From positions 310,001 through 374,000 of the forward strand of contig NZ_FNBT01000003.1 of NCBI RefSeq assembly GCF_900102425.1: 64,000 bases of DNA. The letters are read 5' to 3'. Below are positions 33,325-43,465 of the stretch, in pieces. This stretch comes from Blastococcus aurantiacus (GTDB lineage Bacteria > Actinomycetota > Actinomycetes > Mycobacteriales > Geodermatophilaceae). Within the stretch, counting starts at the first letter, position 1; every line of letters starts with the position of its first letter. Position numbers and translations under genes: made by a program. The notes beneath the pieces are model-generated. The model worked only from the letters and a program-made list of their open reading frames with translations. It was not told where the DNA came from and made no database searches.

Positions 33325-34704
33325 TCAGCCCGCCGCCTCCAGCAGCTCGGCCACCTGCTGGTCGACCATGTCGGCGAGCACGTCGACGTCTCCCACGCTG
33401 TCCCGGTCGGCGTTGAAGCCGAAGAACACCGTGCCGTTGTAGCTGGTCATGCCGATGGACAATCCCTGCCCCTGCGCCAGCGGCACGACGGGGAACACCT
33501 CCTGCATCCGCCCGCCCGCCGCGTACAGCGGCACCTGCGGCCCCGGCACGTTGGTGATCACCAGGTTGAACATCCGCCGCGACAGCCCCCGCGCCGCCCG
33601 CGCTCCCAGCGCGTGCAGGGTGGACGGCGCGAACCCGGTCAGGGCGATGAGGCTGTCCGCGGTCACGGAGCGGCCGGGACCGCCGATGCCCCGCATCGCG
33701 TAGCCGAGCCGTGCCAGCCGGACCCGGGGGTTGGGCTCCCCCACCGGCAGGTCGACGAGGTGCGAGGTGACGCGACTGCCCGACCCCGCCTCGTCGTCCT
33801 GCAGCGAGACCGGCACGAGCGCGCGCACCGTCGTCCCGGCCACCACCGGCTCACCCCGGGACAGCAGCCACTCCCGCAACGCCCCGGTCAGCACCGCGAG
33901 CAGGACGTCGTTGACGGTGCCGCCGTGCACCGACCGGATCCGCTTGAGGTCGTCGAGCTGCGCCCGTGCCACAGCCACCCGCCGCTGCCGGCCGACCGGT
34001 CCGTTGAGAGGGGTGCGCGGGGCCGGGAGGACCGTCGACCGCACCGCGCGGAGCAGCCCACCCGCGACGCCCCCGATGCGCACCGCGGCCGAGCGGAGGT
34101 CGGTCGCGGCGGCGTGCCGCACGGCCACGAGCGAGGAGGGCCGCCGGAGGTACTCGTCCAGCGCCTGCAGGACCAGCTCCGCGCCACTCGGCGTCCGGGC
34201 GGGCTGCCACTCCACGCGCTCGGGTGGCGCCGCCTCCGGGTCGAGGTCGAGGAGCACCTGCCCGATGTCGATCGCGCTGAGCCCGTCGACCAGTGCCGGG
34301 TGCGTCTTGGTCATGACCGCCACCCGCCCACCGCTCAGGCCCTCGATGAGGTAGGCCTCCCACAGCGGCCGGTTGCGGTCCAGCGGCCGGGACGCGAGCC
34401 GCGACACCAGGTCGAGCAGCTGCGCCTCGGTGCCCGGCCGCGGCAGCCGGGAACGCCGCAGGTGCAGGGCGAGGTCGAAGTCACGGTCGTCGACCCACAC
34501 CGGATCGGCGAGGTGGCCGGGGACCTCGGCGACCCGCTGCCGGTAGCGGGGCACCAGCGCGAGCCGGGCCTCCACCAGGGCCGCCAGCGCGTCCAGGCCG
34601 CCGGGCGGTGCGTCCAGGATCAGCAGCCCGCCCACGTGCATGGGCGTCGCCGGCTCCTCCAGGTACAGGAACGAGGCGTCCAACGGGCTCAGCCGCTCGA
34701 CCAT
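33325..34704 (-). CDS. wax ester synthase/diacylglycerol acyltransferase family protein, catalytic motif altered
   Basis: A 459-residue WS/DGAT protein. It has the family start RLSPLDASFLYLEEPATPMH, the WEAYLIEGL strand, GGTVNDVLLAVLTGALR (ND motif) and the C-terminal NLVITNVPGPQVPLY with GFNADRDSVGDVDVL. Active members esterify fatty acyl-CoA to diacylglycerol or alcohols for storage lipid. The HHxxxDG motif reads KTHPALVDG (His135, Pro136), so the second, catalytic His is Pro. It may be a diverged subfamily or inactive. The ATG at 34704 has GAGGAG, with TAGCGT further upstream. Confidence 0.87.
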   Translation of the reverse strand: MVERLSPLDASFLYLEEPATPMHVGGLLILDAPPGGLDALAALVEARLALVPRYRQRVAEVPGHLADPVWVDDRDFDLALHLRRSRLPRPGTEAQLLDLVSRLASRPLDRNRPLWEAYLIEGLSGGRVAVMTKTHPALVDGLSAIDIGQVLLDLDPEAAPPERVEWQPARTPSGAELVLQALDEYLRRPSSLVAVRHAAATDLRSAAVRIGGVAGGLLRAVRSTVLPAPRTPLNGPVGRQRRVAVARAQLDDLKRIRSVHGGTVNDVLLAVLTGALREWLLSRGEPVVAGTTVRALVPVSLQDDEAGSGSRVTSHLVDLPVGEPNPRVRLARLGYAMRGIGGPGRSVTADSLIALTGFAPSTLHALGARAARGLSRRMFNLVITNVPGPQVPLYAAGGRMQEVFPVVPLAQGQGLSIGMTSYNGTVFFGFNADRDSVGDVDVLADMVDQQVAELLEAAG

Positions 34705-34774
34705 CGGGCTCCTCACGGGTCGGGGGCGGGAGCTCACGCTACGTCGGACCACCTGGTCACCGACACCGCACCGG

Positions 34775-36070
34775 TCAGCCGGCCCGGCGGATCCTCCGCA
34801 GGCCGCGCCGCTGCGGCGCCGGCTCCGGAACCTGCGAGAGGACGGAGGCCATGCTCCGCAGCCCGGCACGCAGTGCTGATCCCGGGGCCACCTCGGCCAG
34901 CGTGCGCCCGGCAGCCAGGGCCGCGTCGGTCGCCCGGCGGTCGGCAGGGAGGAAGAAGGCGATGTCCCGGCCGGAGAACCGCTCCATCGCCGCGGCGATC
35001 TCCCGCCTCGGGTCGCCGGCGACCGGACCCCGGCGGACCTGGTTGACCACCAGCACCGGCGACACGTCGGGCAGCACCTCCCGCAGGTCGTCGAGCGCCC
35101 GCACGCTGCGCTGCAGCGCCACGGGATCCGCACCGCTGACGCACACCACGGTGTCGGCCGCCTCCAGCACGGCCAGCGTCGCCCCGTTGCGGCGAGGTGC
35201 CGCCGTGTCGAAGGAGAGCTCCTCGTCGTCCTCGAGGTTGAAGGCGCAGTCCACGACCGTCAGCTCCGCCAGCCGTCGGGCCTCCTCGAGCACCGTGGTC
35301 ACGGCCCCGGGGCGCAGCTCGGGCCACCGGTCCGCCCGCGCCAGTCCGGTGAGCACGCGCAGCTGTGGACGCACCGCCCAGGCCAGCCGGACCAGGGACG
35401 CCGCGTCCAGGGTGCCTGTTCCGGCCTGCCGGGCCGCCCCGGCCAAGCCCGGGGAGTCGTCGAGCAACCCCAGCACCTGGGCGATGACGCCGCCGTAGAC
35501 GTCGGCGTCGACCAGCAGAGTGGAGACGCCCAGTCGGGCGGCCTCGTCGGCGACACCCACCGCCACCGTGGTCCGCCCGGGGGCACCCGTCGGCCCCCAG
35601 ACGGCGACGAGCCGGCCACGGCCGACGGGACGTTCCGCCTCGGGCGCCGGAAGACCGAGGGCCGGCAGCGCGGCCTGCGTGTCGGCGATGTCCCGGGGCG
35701 CTGCGGGCGCACCGGCCACCGCCTCCCGGAGTGCCTGGGCGATGACCTCCGCGTCGGAGTCGGCGGGGAGCACGTGGAGCACGCCCAGCTGGCGGAGCCG
35801 TTCCGCGGCCCGCTCGTCACCCGGCTCCACCAGCCCGACGACCGCGACGCCGGCCGCGGTCAGCCGGGCCACCGCGTCGCCGTCCAGCCGACGCAGCTCT
35901 GCCGAGAGCAGCGCGGCCTGGCCCGTCCCCGTCGCGGCGGCGGCCAGCAGGTCCGAGACGTCCACGCACCGCCGCACCACGGTGACGCCGTGGTCGGACC
36001 GGTCGAGCGCCCCGACCAGCGCGGACTCCCACGCGGCGCCGGTGACCGCCGTGAAGACCTGGACCGCCAT
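34775..36070 (-). CDS. CpaE-like MinD/ParA-family ATPase
   Basis: A 431-residue protein. Residues 1-120 form a receiver-like domain (LLSAELRRLDGDAVARLTAAG, then VVGLVEPGDERAAERL) without a typical phosphorylation context, as in CpaE. A MinD/ParA P-loop domain follows: Walker A-like GPTGAPGRTT at 159-168 with Arg where the deviant motif has Lys, LLVDADVYGGVIAQVLGLL, TVVDCAFNLEDDEE and VCVSGADPVALQR. CpaE proteins localise Flp/Tad pilus machinery, but no tad ATPase or pilin genes are here. The ATG overlaps the SAF gene stop by one base, so the pair is coupled. Confidence 0.8.
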   Translation of the reverse strand: MAVQVFTAVTGAAWESALVGALDRSDHGVTVVRRCVDVSDLLAAAATGTGQAALLSAELRRLDGDAVARLTAAGVAVVGLVEPGDERAAERLRQLGVLHVLPADSDAEVIAQALREAVAGAPAAPRDIADTQAALPALGLPAPEAERPVGRGRLVAVWGPTGAPGRTTVAVGVADEAARLGVSTLLVDADVYGGVIAQVLGLLDDSPGLAGAARQAGTGTLDAASLVRLAWAVRPQLRVLTGLARADRWPELRPGAVTTVLEEARRLAELTVVDCAFNLEDDEELSFDTAAPRRNGATLAVLEAADTVVCVSGADPVALQRSVRALDDLREVLPDVSPVLVVNQVRRGPVAGDPRREIAAAMERFSGRDIAFFLPADRRATDAALAAGRTLAEVAPGSALRAGLRSMASVLSQVPEPAPQRRGLRRIRRAG

Positions 36071-36849
36071 CAGTCGGTCGGCCCCGCCGACGGAGCCGTG
36101 CGGGACGAGCCGGTCGACGCGCGCCCCGACGATCCTGCGGCCGGCGCGCTCCCGGCCTCCTCGGAGCCGGACTCCACCGAGTCGTGCACCACGACGACCA
36201 GCGGACGGCCACCGATGGCGGCGAGCACCGCAGCCGCCTCGTCCCTCGGCACCGACACGACGACCTGGACGGTCGTCGTCGGCGTCGAGAGGACGCCGTC
36301 GGTCCGGCCGGAGAGCGCCTGCACCGGGGCTCGTTCGACCACCGCGGTGACGGTGCCCCCGGTCGTCCTCGTGGCGCCCACGGCCGGATCGGCCACCGCG
36401 TAGACGTCGACCAGACCGCCACGTCGGAGCCCCGGCGGCACGAACCCCGCCTGGACCGGCAGGGCCACCTGGACCAGGTCCGCCGGTTCATCCAGCGCGG
36501 ATCCCGGGATGAGCTCGCCGGTTCGGACGGCGCGCGCGAGCGTGCGGCCCTCGGGTCGCGTCGCGGTGGACAGGTAGGCCTCCGCCGTGTCGTCCAGGCG
36601 CACGTCGACGGCGACGAGGTCGTCCGCGTCGAGCTCCGTGCCGGCGGCCAGGTCTCCCGAGGCGGCCCAGACCGGCACCGTGGCATCCGCCGCACCGACC
36701 ACCCGCGCGCCGAGCAGGACCGAACCGAGGACGAGCAGGACGCCGAGCAGGAGCCGGAGGTCCAGCCACCGCGGAGGACGGACCCGGCGCGGCGCCGGGC
36801 CCGGCGGGAGCGCGGCCGCGGGCGGCGGAGCAGGACGGACGGCGGTCAC
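36070..36849 (-). CDS. SAF domain (CpaB/RcpC-like) membrane protein
   Basis: A 259-residue protein: Pro-rich basic start, one transmembrane helix (LLLGVLLVLGSVLLGARVV), then a SAF domain (VWAASGDLAAGTELDADDLVAVDVRL ... GRTLARAVRTGELI) and an RcpC-like beta domain (VQVALPVQAGFVPPGLRRGG, LVDVYAV). It ends in a Ser/Gly/Ala-rich tail. CpaB proteins span the cell envelope in Flp pilus systems; here the partner is only the CpaE-like ATPase. The GTG at 36849 has GAAGAGGTGA upstream. First gene of the pair, divergent from the HTH gene. Confidence 0.82.
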   Translation of the reverse strand: MTAVRPAPPPAAALPPGPAPRRVRPPRWLDLRLLLGVLLVLGSVLLGARVVGAADATVPVWAASGDLAAGTELDADDLVAVDVRLDDTAEAYLSTATRPEGRTLARAVRTGELIPGSALDEPADLVQVALPVQAGFVPPGLRRGGLVDVYAVADPAVGATRTTGGTVTAVVERAPVQALSGRTDGVLSTPTTTVQVVVSVPRDEAAAVLAAIGGRPLVVVVHDSVESGSEEAGSAPAAGSSGRASTGSSRTAPSAGPTD

Positions 36850-36909
36850 AGCGTGCTCACCTCTTCTGCGCGTCGATCCTCGCGACGCGGCGCGTCGCCC
36901 GTTGTCGAC

Positions 36910-36955
36910 GCGTCATGACGGCATTCGGGTGCAGATGATGCGTCATGGATGCATT
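36910..36955. promoter_or_regulatory. paired direct repeats GCGTCATG-N3-GCATT (candidate operator)
   Basis: GCGTCATGACGGCATT (36910-36925) and GCGTCATGGATGCATT (36940-36955) agree at 13 of 16 positions and are spaced exactly 30 bp, three helical turns, so would face the same side of the DNA. They sit in the 201-nt region between the divergent SAF and HTH genes. The regulator is unknown. Confidence 0.5.
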
Positions 36956-37050
36956 GGCCCGCTCGCGCCATCCACACGTTCGGGTGTGGACAGCCCCTCG
37001 GGGTCACCGGTGCGACTGACAGACTGGCGGCACCGGATGGAGAGGAACCC

Positions 37051-37275
37051 ATGCCCACGCCCCGCTTCCTGACGCTGGACGACGTCGCCGAGATCCTCAA
37101 CGTCTCGTGGTCGCAGGCCTACGCGCTGGTTCGCCGCAAGGAGCTCATCGCGATCCAGATCGGTGGCCGCGGTCAGTGGCGGGTCGAGGTCGACGAGCTC
37201 GAGCGCTTCATCCAGCAGAAGTACGCCGAGGCCCGCGGCACCACGGTCCCGGCCGAGAGCGCGGACGCGGACTAG
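37051..37275 (+). CDS. helix-turn-helix protein of the excisionase/BldC-like type
   Basis: A 74-residue MerR-like/excisionase winged-helix protein: FLTLDDVAEILNVSWSQAYALV (helix-turn-helix), RRKELIAIQIGGRGQWRVEV (wing) and ELERFIQQKYAEARG. No phage genes are near, so it is more likely a BldC-style small regulator than an excisionase. The ATG at 37051 has AGAGGAA upstream. Repeats in both flanking intergenic regions (36910-36955, 37896-37931) make this module its likely target, which is inference. Confidence 0.83.
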   Translation: MPTPRFLTLDDVAEILNVSWSQAYALVRRKELIAIQIGGRGQWRVEVDELERFIQQKYAEARGTTVPAESADAD

Positions 37276-37308
37276 CCGCTCCCCACTCCGCCGCGCGCCG
37301 GACGACGC

Positions 37309-37875
37309 TCAGCCGAGTCCCGGCTGGGCCGTCCGGACCACCGCCACGGCGTCGACGAGCACCGTCCGGACGCCCTGGACCGCGCCCGCACGGCGGTGCA
37401 GGTCGGCCGGGTGCTCCGCCAGTTCGAGGTAGTCCGCCCCCACCCGGTCGATCGTCCCGTGCAGGGCGGTGCCTTCGTCGAGGACGACCTGGACGGTCGC
37501 CCGGTCACGGGCGAGGCCGCGCAGGGCGCGGCGCAGGTCAAGCCGGCCCGCCACCGTTCCCGTGTCCTCCACCACGGCGGTGCGCCGCCCCAGCCCTGTG
37601 ACCGCCCGGACCGCCGCCGTCGCGACGAGGAGCTCCCGCCCGGCGTCGTCGAGGAGCAGCCAGTCGCTGCCCACCTCGCTCAGCGACCCTGACACCTGAC
37701 CGGCGCCCCTGCAGAGCAGGACGACCGGCGAGCCCACCGCCCCGCCGAGCCGGTCGACGAAGCGCAGGCTCCCGAGTTCGTGCCTCGCCCGGGACGACGT
37801 CTCCGCCCGCTCGGCCGCCTCCTGCTCGGCGTCGAACCGGGCCTCCAGGTCGGCGAACAGCTGCTGCCAGCGCAC
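37309..37875 (-). CDS. hypothetical protein with two LSm-like repeats
   Basis: A 188-residue protein from the GTG at 37875. That start has GGAGG 8 nt upstream, and a TACGCT -10 at 37895-37900 places the transcript start near 37890, making the ATG at 37890 unlikely. An N-terminal coiled-coil-prone helix (QQLFADLEARFDAEQEAAER) is followed by two similar halves: QVSGSLSEVGSDWLLLDDAG...AAVRAV and TALHGTIDRVGADYLELAEH...DAVAVV. Each has the strand pattern of Sm/LSm barrels (inferred). No named family recognised. It is convergent with the HTH gene and divergent from the LysM gene. Confidence 0.68.
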   Translation of the reverse strand: MRWQQLFADLEARFDAEQEAAERAETSSRARHELGSLRFVDRLGGAVGSPVVLLCRGAGQVSGSLSEVGSDWLLLDDAGRELLVATAAVRAVTGLGRRTAVVEDTGTVAGRLDLRRALRGLARDRATVQVVLDEGTALHGTIDRVGADYLELAEHPADLHRRAGAVQGVRTVLVDAVAVVRTAQPGLG

Positions 37876-37895
37876 CTCTACCACCTCCATCGTCA

Positions 37896-37931
37896 GCGTA
37901 GATGCATGCTTTGACTTGCGTTTGCGTGCAT
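37896..37931. promoter_or_regulatory. AT-rich divergent promoter with GCGT/GCAT motifs
   Basis: The least GC-rich stretch of the window. It holds GCGT-N4-GCAT (37896-37907), two GCGT boxes (37918-37921, 37924-37927) running into GCATTTG, and TTGACT at 37911-37916 as a plus-strand -35 candidate. The motifs echo the repeats at 36910-36955. Confidence 0.45.
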
Positions 37932-37975
37932 TTGATTGCTTCCATGTTCACTGACCAAGCGAAGGGAGTGGCCAC

Positions 37976-38719
37976 ATGTCCGTGCGCCGACTGCTGAGCA
38001 CGACCGCGGCCATGGGCGCGACGGCGTGGGCGCTGGCGCTGCTGACGCCGTCGATCGCCGACATGACGGGTGCCCTGATGAGCGCTCAGCGCACGGCGGA
38101 CTCCGCCGGGGCCGAGGCGCTGGTGCTCGCCGGTGCCGGCCTCCTCGCCTGGGGCGTCTGGGCCTGGGGGGCGCTCGGCCTCCTGCTCACCGCCGCGTCC
38201 GCCCTCCCCGGAGTACTCGGGCACGCCGCGGACGCGCTCACCGGGGTGGTCCTCCCCTACGGGGCCCGACGCGGCGCCGCCCTGGCGCTCGGCATCGGAC
38301 TGGGCGTCGCCGGCCCGCTCGCGGGCACCGCCCTCGTTGTCGTCTCCGCACCCCCCGCCGCGGCCGGCGCGACGACGGCGCCGGTTCCGGACTGGCCCGG
38401 GGCCGTGGCGCTGCCCGACTGGCCGTCGGACACCGCCCCCGCGCCCGCAACGATGCAGCCTCCGGGCCCCGCGCCGTCGGACGTCCCCGCGCTACCCGAC
38501 TGGCCGGCCCCGCCGGCGGTGGGCGAGCACGTCGTCGTGCGTGGCGACTGCCTCTGGGACATCGCCGCCGCACGCCTGTCCCGCCAGCTCGGCCGGACCG
38601 CCTCGACGCCCGAGGTCGCCCGGGCCACCTCCGCCTGGTGGGCCGCCAACGCCGCGGTCATCGGGCCCGACCCCGACGTCCTCCTCCCCGGCCAGGTGCT
38701 CCGACCACCGCCCGCGTGA
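37976..38719 (+). CDS. LysM-domain membrane protein
   Basis: A 247-residue protein with three hydrophobic segments (TTAAMGATAWALALLTP; LVLAGAGLLAWGVWAWGALG; ALALGIGLGVAGPLAGTAL), a Pro/Ala-rich linker carrying three PDWP motifs (VPDWPG, LPDWPS, LPDWPA), and a C-terminal LysM domain (EHVVVRGDCLWDIAAARL ... LLPGQVLRPP). LysM binds peptidoglycan, so it should tether the membrane to the wall. The ATG at 37976 follows GAAGGGAG. It leads into the Rv3235-type gene 43 nt later. Confidence 0.83.
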   Translation: MSVRRLLSTTAAMGATAWALALLTPSIADMTGALMSAQRTADSAGAEALVLAGAGLLAWGVWAWGALGLLLTAASALPGVLGHAADALTGVVLPYGARRGAALALGIGLGVAGPLAGTALVVVSAPPAAAGATTAPVPDWPGAVALPDWPSDTAPAPATMQPPGPAPSDVPALPDWPAPPAVGEHVVVRGDCLWDIAAARLSRQLGRTASTPEVARATSAWWAANAAVIGPDPDVLLPGQVLRPPPA

Positions 38720-38762
38720 CTCCCACCGCCCTCCCCGACCGACGTCGACCCACGGAGATCCC

Positions 38763-39359
38763 ATGACCGCGCCCGTCCACCCGACCGCCACCCCCGCGGC
38801 GCCCCCCGCCGCCACCTCCGAGCCCGCAGCCACCCGGCCCCGCACGGGCGCGCCCGCCCTCCGACTGGTCCGCGTCGCCACGCCGCAGCCCCCGCTGCAG
38901 GACGAGCGGCCCCCGTTGCGGCTGGTGCTCCCCGGCGTCGCCGTACCGAGGCCGCCGCACCGGCCAGGCCCCCGCCCCCGCCTCGTCGGCCCCGCGCGCC
39001 GGGAGGAGGAGTTCGGTCCTGCGTGGACGACGCGGGCCGACCTCCCCGACGCCGGGGTCGCCGGCCGGCGTGTGGTCACGCTGGCGCTCGAGGTCCTCGC
39101 CGGACGACGTCCGGTCGGCCAGCTGCAGGCCCTCACGTCACCGGGGGTCTTCGCCGCCGTGGCGGGCGGGCGCCGGCCCCGGTGGTGCGCGGAGGGGACC
39201 GCGCCGCTGCTCGTGGGCCCTCTGCACGTGTGCGAGCCCGTGGACGGCGTGGCCGAGGTCAGCGCTGTCGCTCGCCGCGGCGGGCGGGCGCACGCGGTGG
39301 CCGCCCGCCTCGAGGGCATCGACGGCCGGTGGCGCTGCACTGCCCTGCAGATCGGCTGA
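38763..39359 (+). CDS. Rv3235-type (DUF6459) protein
   Basis: A 198-residue protein. The first 85 residues are a Pro/Ala/Thr-rich disordered stretch. The C-terminal domain matches the actinobacterial Rv3235 family: VVTLALEVLAGRRPVGQLQA, LTSPGVFAAVAGGRR, and a last strand RARLEGIDGRWRCTALQIG-like ending. In other actinomycetes this domain is also encoded near secA. Function unknown; a SecA-associated role is only suggested by position. Ends at a strong bidirectional terminator. Confidence 0.78.
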   Translation: MTAPVHPTATPAAPPAATSEPAATRPRTGAPALRLVRVATPQPPLQDERPPLRLVLPGVAVPRPPHRPGPRPRLVGPARREEEFGPAWTTRADLPDAGVAGRRVVTLALEVLAGRRPVGQLQALTSPGVFAAVAGGRRPRWCAEGTAPLLVGPLHVCEPVDGVAEVSAVARRGGRAHAVAARLEGIDGRWRCTALQIG

Positions 39360-39378
39360 GGTCGGCCCGGAACGACGA

Positions 39379-39410
39379 ACGCCCCGCCGACCGGGTGGTC
39401 GGCGGGGCGT
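39379..39410. terminator. 14-bp perfect hairpin between Rv3235-type gene and secA
   Basis: ACGCCCCGCCGACC (39379-39392) with GGTCGGCGGGGCGT (39397-39410), 4-nt loop GGGT. It lies between convergent stops and can serve both strands. No U-run. Confidence 0.8.
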
Positions 39411-39424
39411 CGTCGCTCAGCTGA

Positions 39425-42415
<2,991 letters not shown>

Positions 42416-42421
42416 GACCCC

Positions 42422-42427
42422 AGCGTA
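42422..42427 (-). promoter_or_regulatory. -10 hexamer TACGCT for leaderless secA
   Basis: On the minus strand TACGCT is followed by 6 nt (GGGGTC) and the GTG at 42415. It selects the first of two adjacent GTG codons. Confidence 0.5.
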
Positions 42428-42496
42428 GGCGGCCCACCTGGGAACGCGGCCCGTCCGCGGTCCGAACCGCCCGCTCCATGTGGACGGCGGAGCCTC

Positions 42497-42502
42497 TAGC
42501 CT
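42497..42502 (+). promoter_or_regulatory. -10 hexamer TAGCCT for leaderless F420-dependent PPOX gene
   Basis: TAGCCT ends 7 nt before the GTG at 42510 and decides that start over an ATG at 42480. Confidence 0.5.
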
Positions 42503-42509
42503 CCCGCGG

Positions 42510-42902
42510 GTGTCCAGGAATCCCGCAGACCTCGCCCCTGCCACGCTCGAGTTCCTCACCGAACGGCACCTGGCGACGCTGACCACGCTGCGCGCCGACG
42601 GCAGCCCGCACGTCGTCCCGGTCGGGGTCACCTTCGACGCCGCCACCTCCACCGCGCGGGTCATCACCTCGGGCACCTCGGCGAAGGCGCGGCACGTCCG
42701 CGACGGACGGGCCCGGGTCGCCGTCTGCCAGGTCGACGGCGCCCGCTGGCTGACCCTGGAGGGCACGGCGGTCGTGAAGGACGACGCGGCGTCGGTGGCC
42801 GACGCCGTCGAGCGCTACGCGCAGCGGTACCGCCAGCCGCGCGTGAACCCGGCCCGCGTGGTCATCGAGATATCGGTCGACCGGGTACTGGGCAACGCCT
42901 GA
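42510..42902 (+). CDS. PPOX-class F420-dependent oxidoreductase
   Basis: A 130-residue split-barrel flavin/deazaflavin-binding protein. The strands [22 protein letters not shown] and [20 protein letters not shown] (KARHV phosphate-binding segment of F420 members) identify the TIGR03618-like group that reduces substrates with F420H2. The end [13 protein letters not shown]...[16 protein letters not shown] is also typical. F420 synthesis capacity is supported by fbiA at the right edge. Divergent from secA and followed 10 nt later by the GNAT pair. Confidence 0.86.
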   Translation: MSRNPADLAPATLEFLTERHLATLTTLRADGSPHVVPVGVTFDAATSTARVITSGTSAKARHVRDGRARVAVCQVDGARWLTLEGTAVVKDDAASVADAVERYAQRYRQPRVNPARVVIEISVDRVLGNA

Positions 42903-42912
42903 CACTGCCCCG

Positions 42913-43461
42913 GTGGACCTCTCCCTCGTCGACCTGCCCACCGAGGTCGTGCGCACCGAACGGCTCGTGCTGCGCCCCTACCGGCCCGACGACGTCGACG
43001 CCGTGCACCGCGCCTGCCAGGACCCAGATATCCAGCGCTGGCTGCGGGTGCCCTCGCCCTACACGGAGGCCGACGCCGCCCAGTTCGTCACGGAGACCAC
43101 CGTGCAGGCGCGCGCCGGGGGCCAGGGGCTGCTCACCGCGGTGGAGGCCGACGGGGAGTTCGTCGGGTCCGCAGGCCTGCACTTCACGCCCGGCGCTCTC
43201 GGGCCCGGCGTCGGCTACTGGATCGCCCCCTGGGGGCGGGGCCGCGGCTACGCGGCCGAGGCGGCGCACGCGCTGGCCGAGTGGGGTCTGGGGCTGGGCG
43301 CTCCCCGGGTGCACCTGCTGGCCGACGTCGGCAACGCCGCCTCGCAGGCCGCCGCGGTCCGGGCCGGGTTCGTGCGCGAGGGCGTCCTGCGCTCCGCCCT
43401 GGACTACCGGGACGGCAGCCGCGGGGACGCCGTGGTCTTCTCGCGGCTTCCGGAGGACTGA
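42913..43461 (+). CDS. GNAT family N-acetyltransferase (tandem copy 1)
   Basis: A 182-residue RimJ/RimL-like acetyltransferase: TERLVLRPYRPDDVDAVHRACQ-type front (first 25 residues after VVR), DPDIQRWLRVPSPY, the CoA loop YWIAPWGRGRGYAAEAAHAL, and ASQAAAVRAGFVREGVLRSA. Such enzymes acetylate protein N-termini or small amines. The GTG start at 42913 lies 10 nt after the PPOX gene. A near-identical second copy follows 4 nt after the stop, evidence of a recent tandem duplication. Confidence 0.85.
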   Translation: MDLSLVDLPTEVVRTERLVLRPYRPDDVDAVHRACQDPDIQRWLRVPSPYTEADAAQFVTETTVQARAGGQGLLTAVEADGEFVGSAGLHFTPGALGPGVGYWIAPWGRGRGYAAEAAHALAEWGLGLGAPRVHLLADVGNAASQAAAVRAGFVREGVLRSALDYRDGSRGDAVVFSRLPED

Positions 43462-43465
43462 CCCG

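Noticed and set aside
34775-36849. Flp/Tad pilus locus
   Set aside because: CpaE-like and SAF proteins are present, but no TadA ATPase, TadB/C, prepilin peptidase or pilin gene is found in the window.
37051-37275. Phage or integrative-element excisionase
   Set aside because: The HTH fits excisionases, but there is no integrase, attachment-site pair or tRNA nearby; a BldC-like regulator is more consistent.
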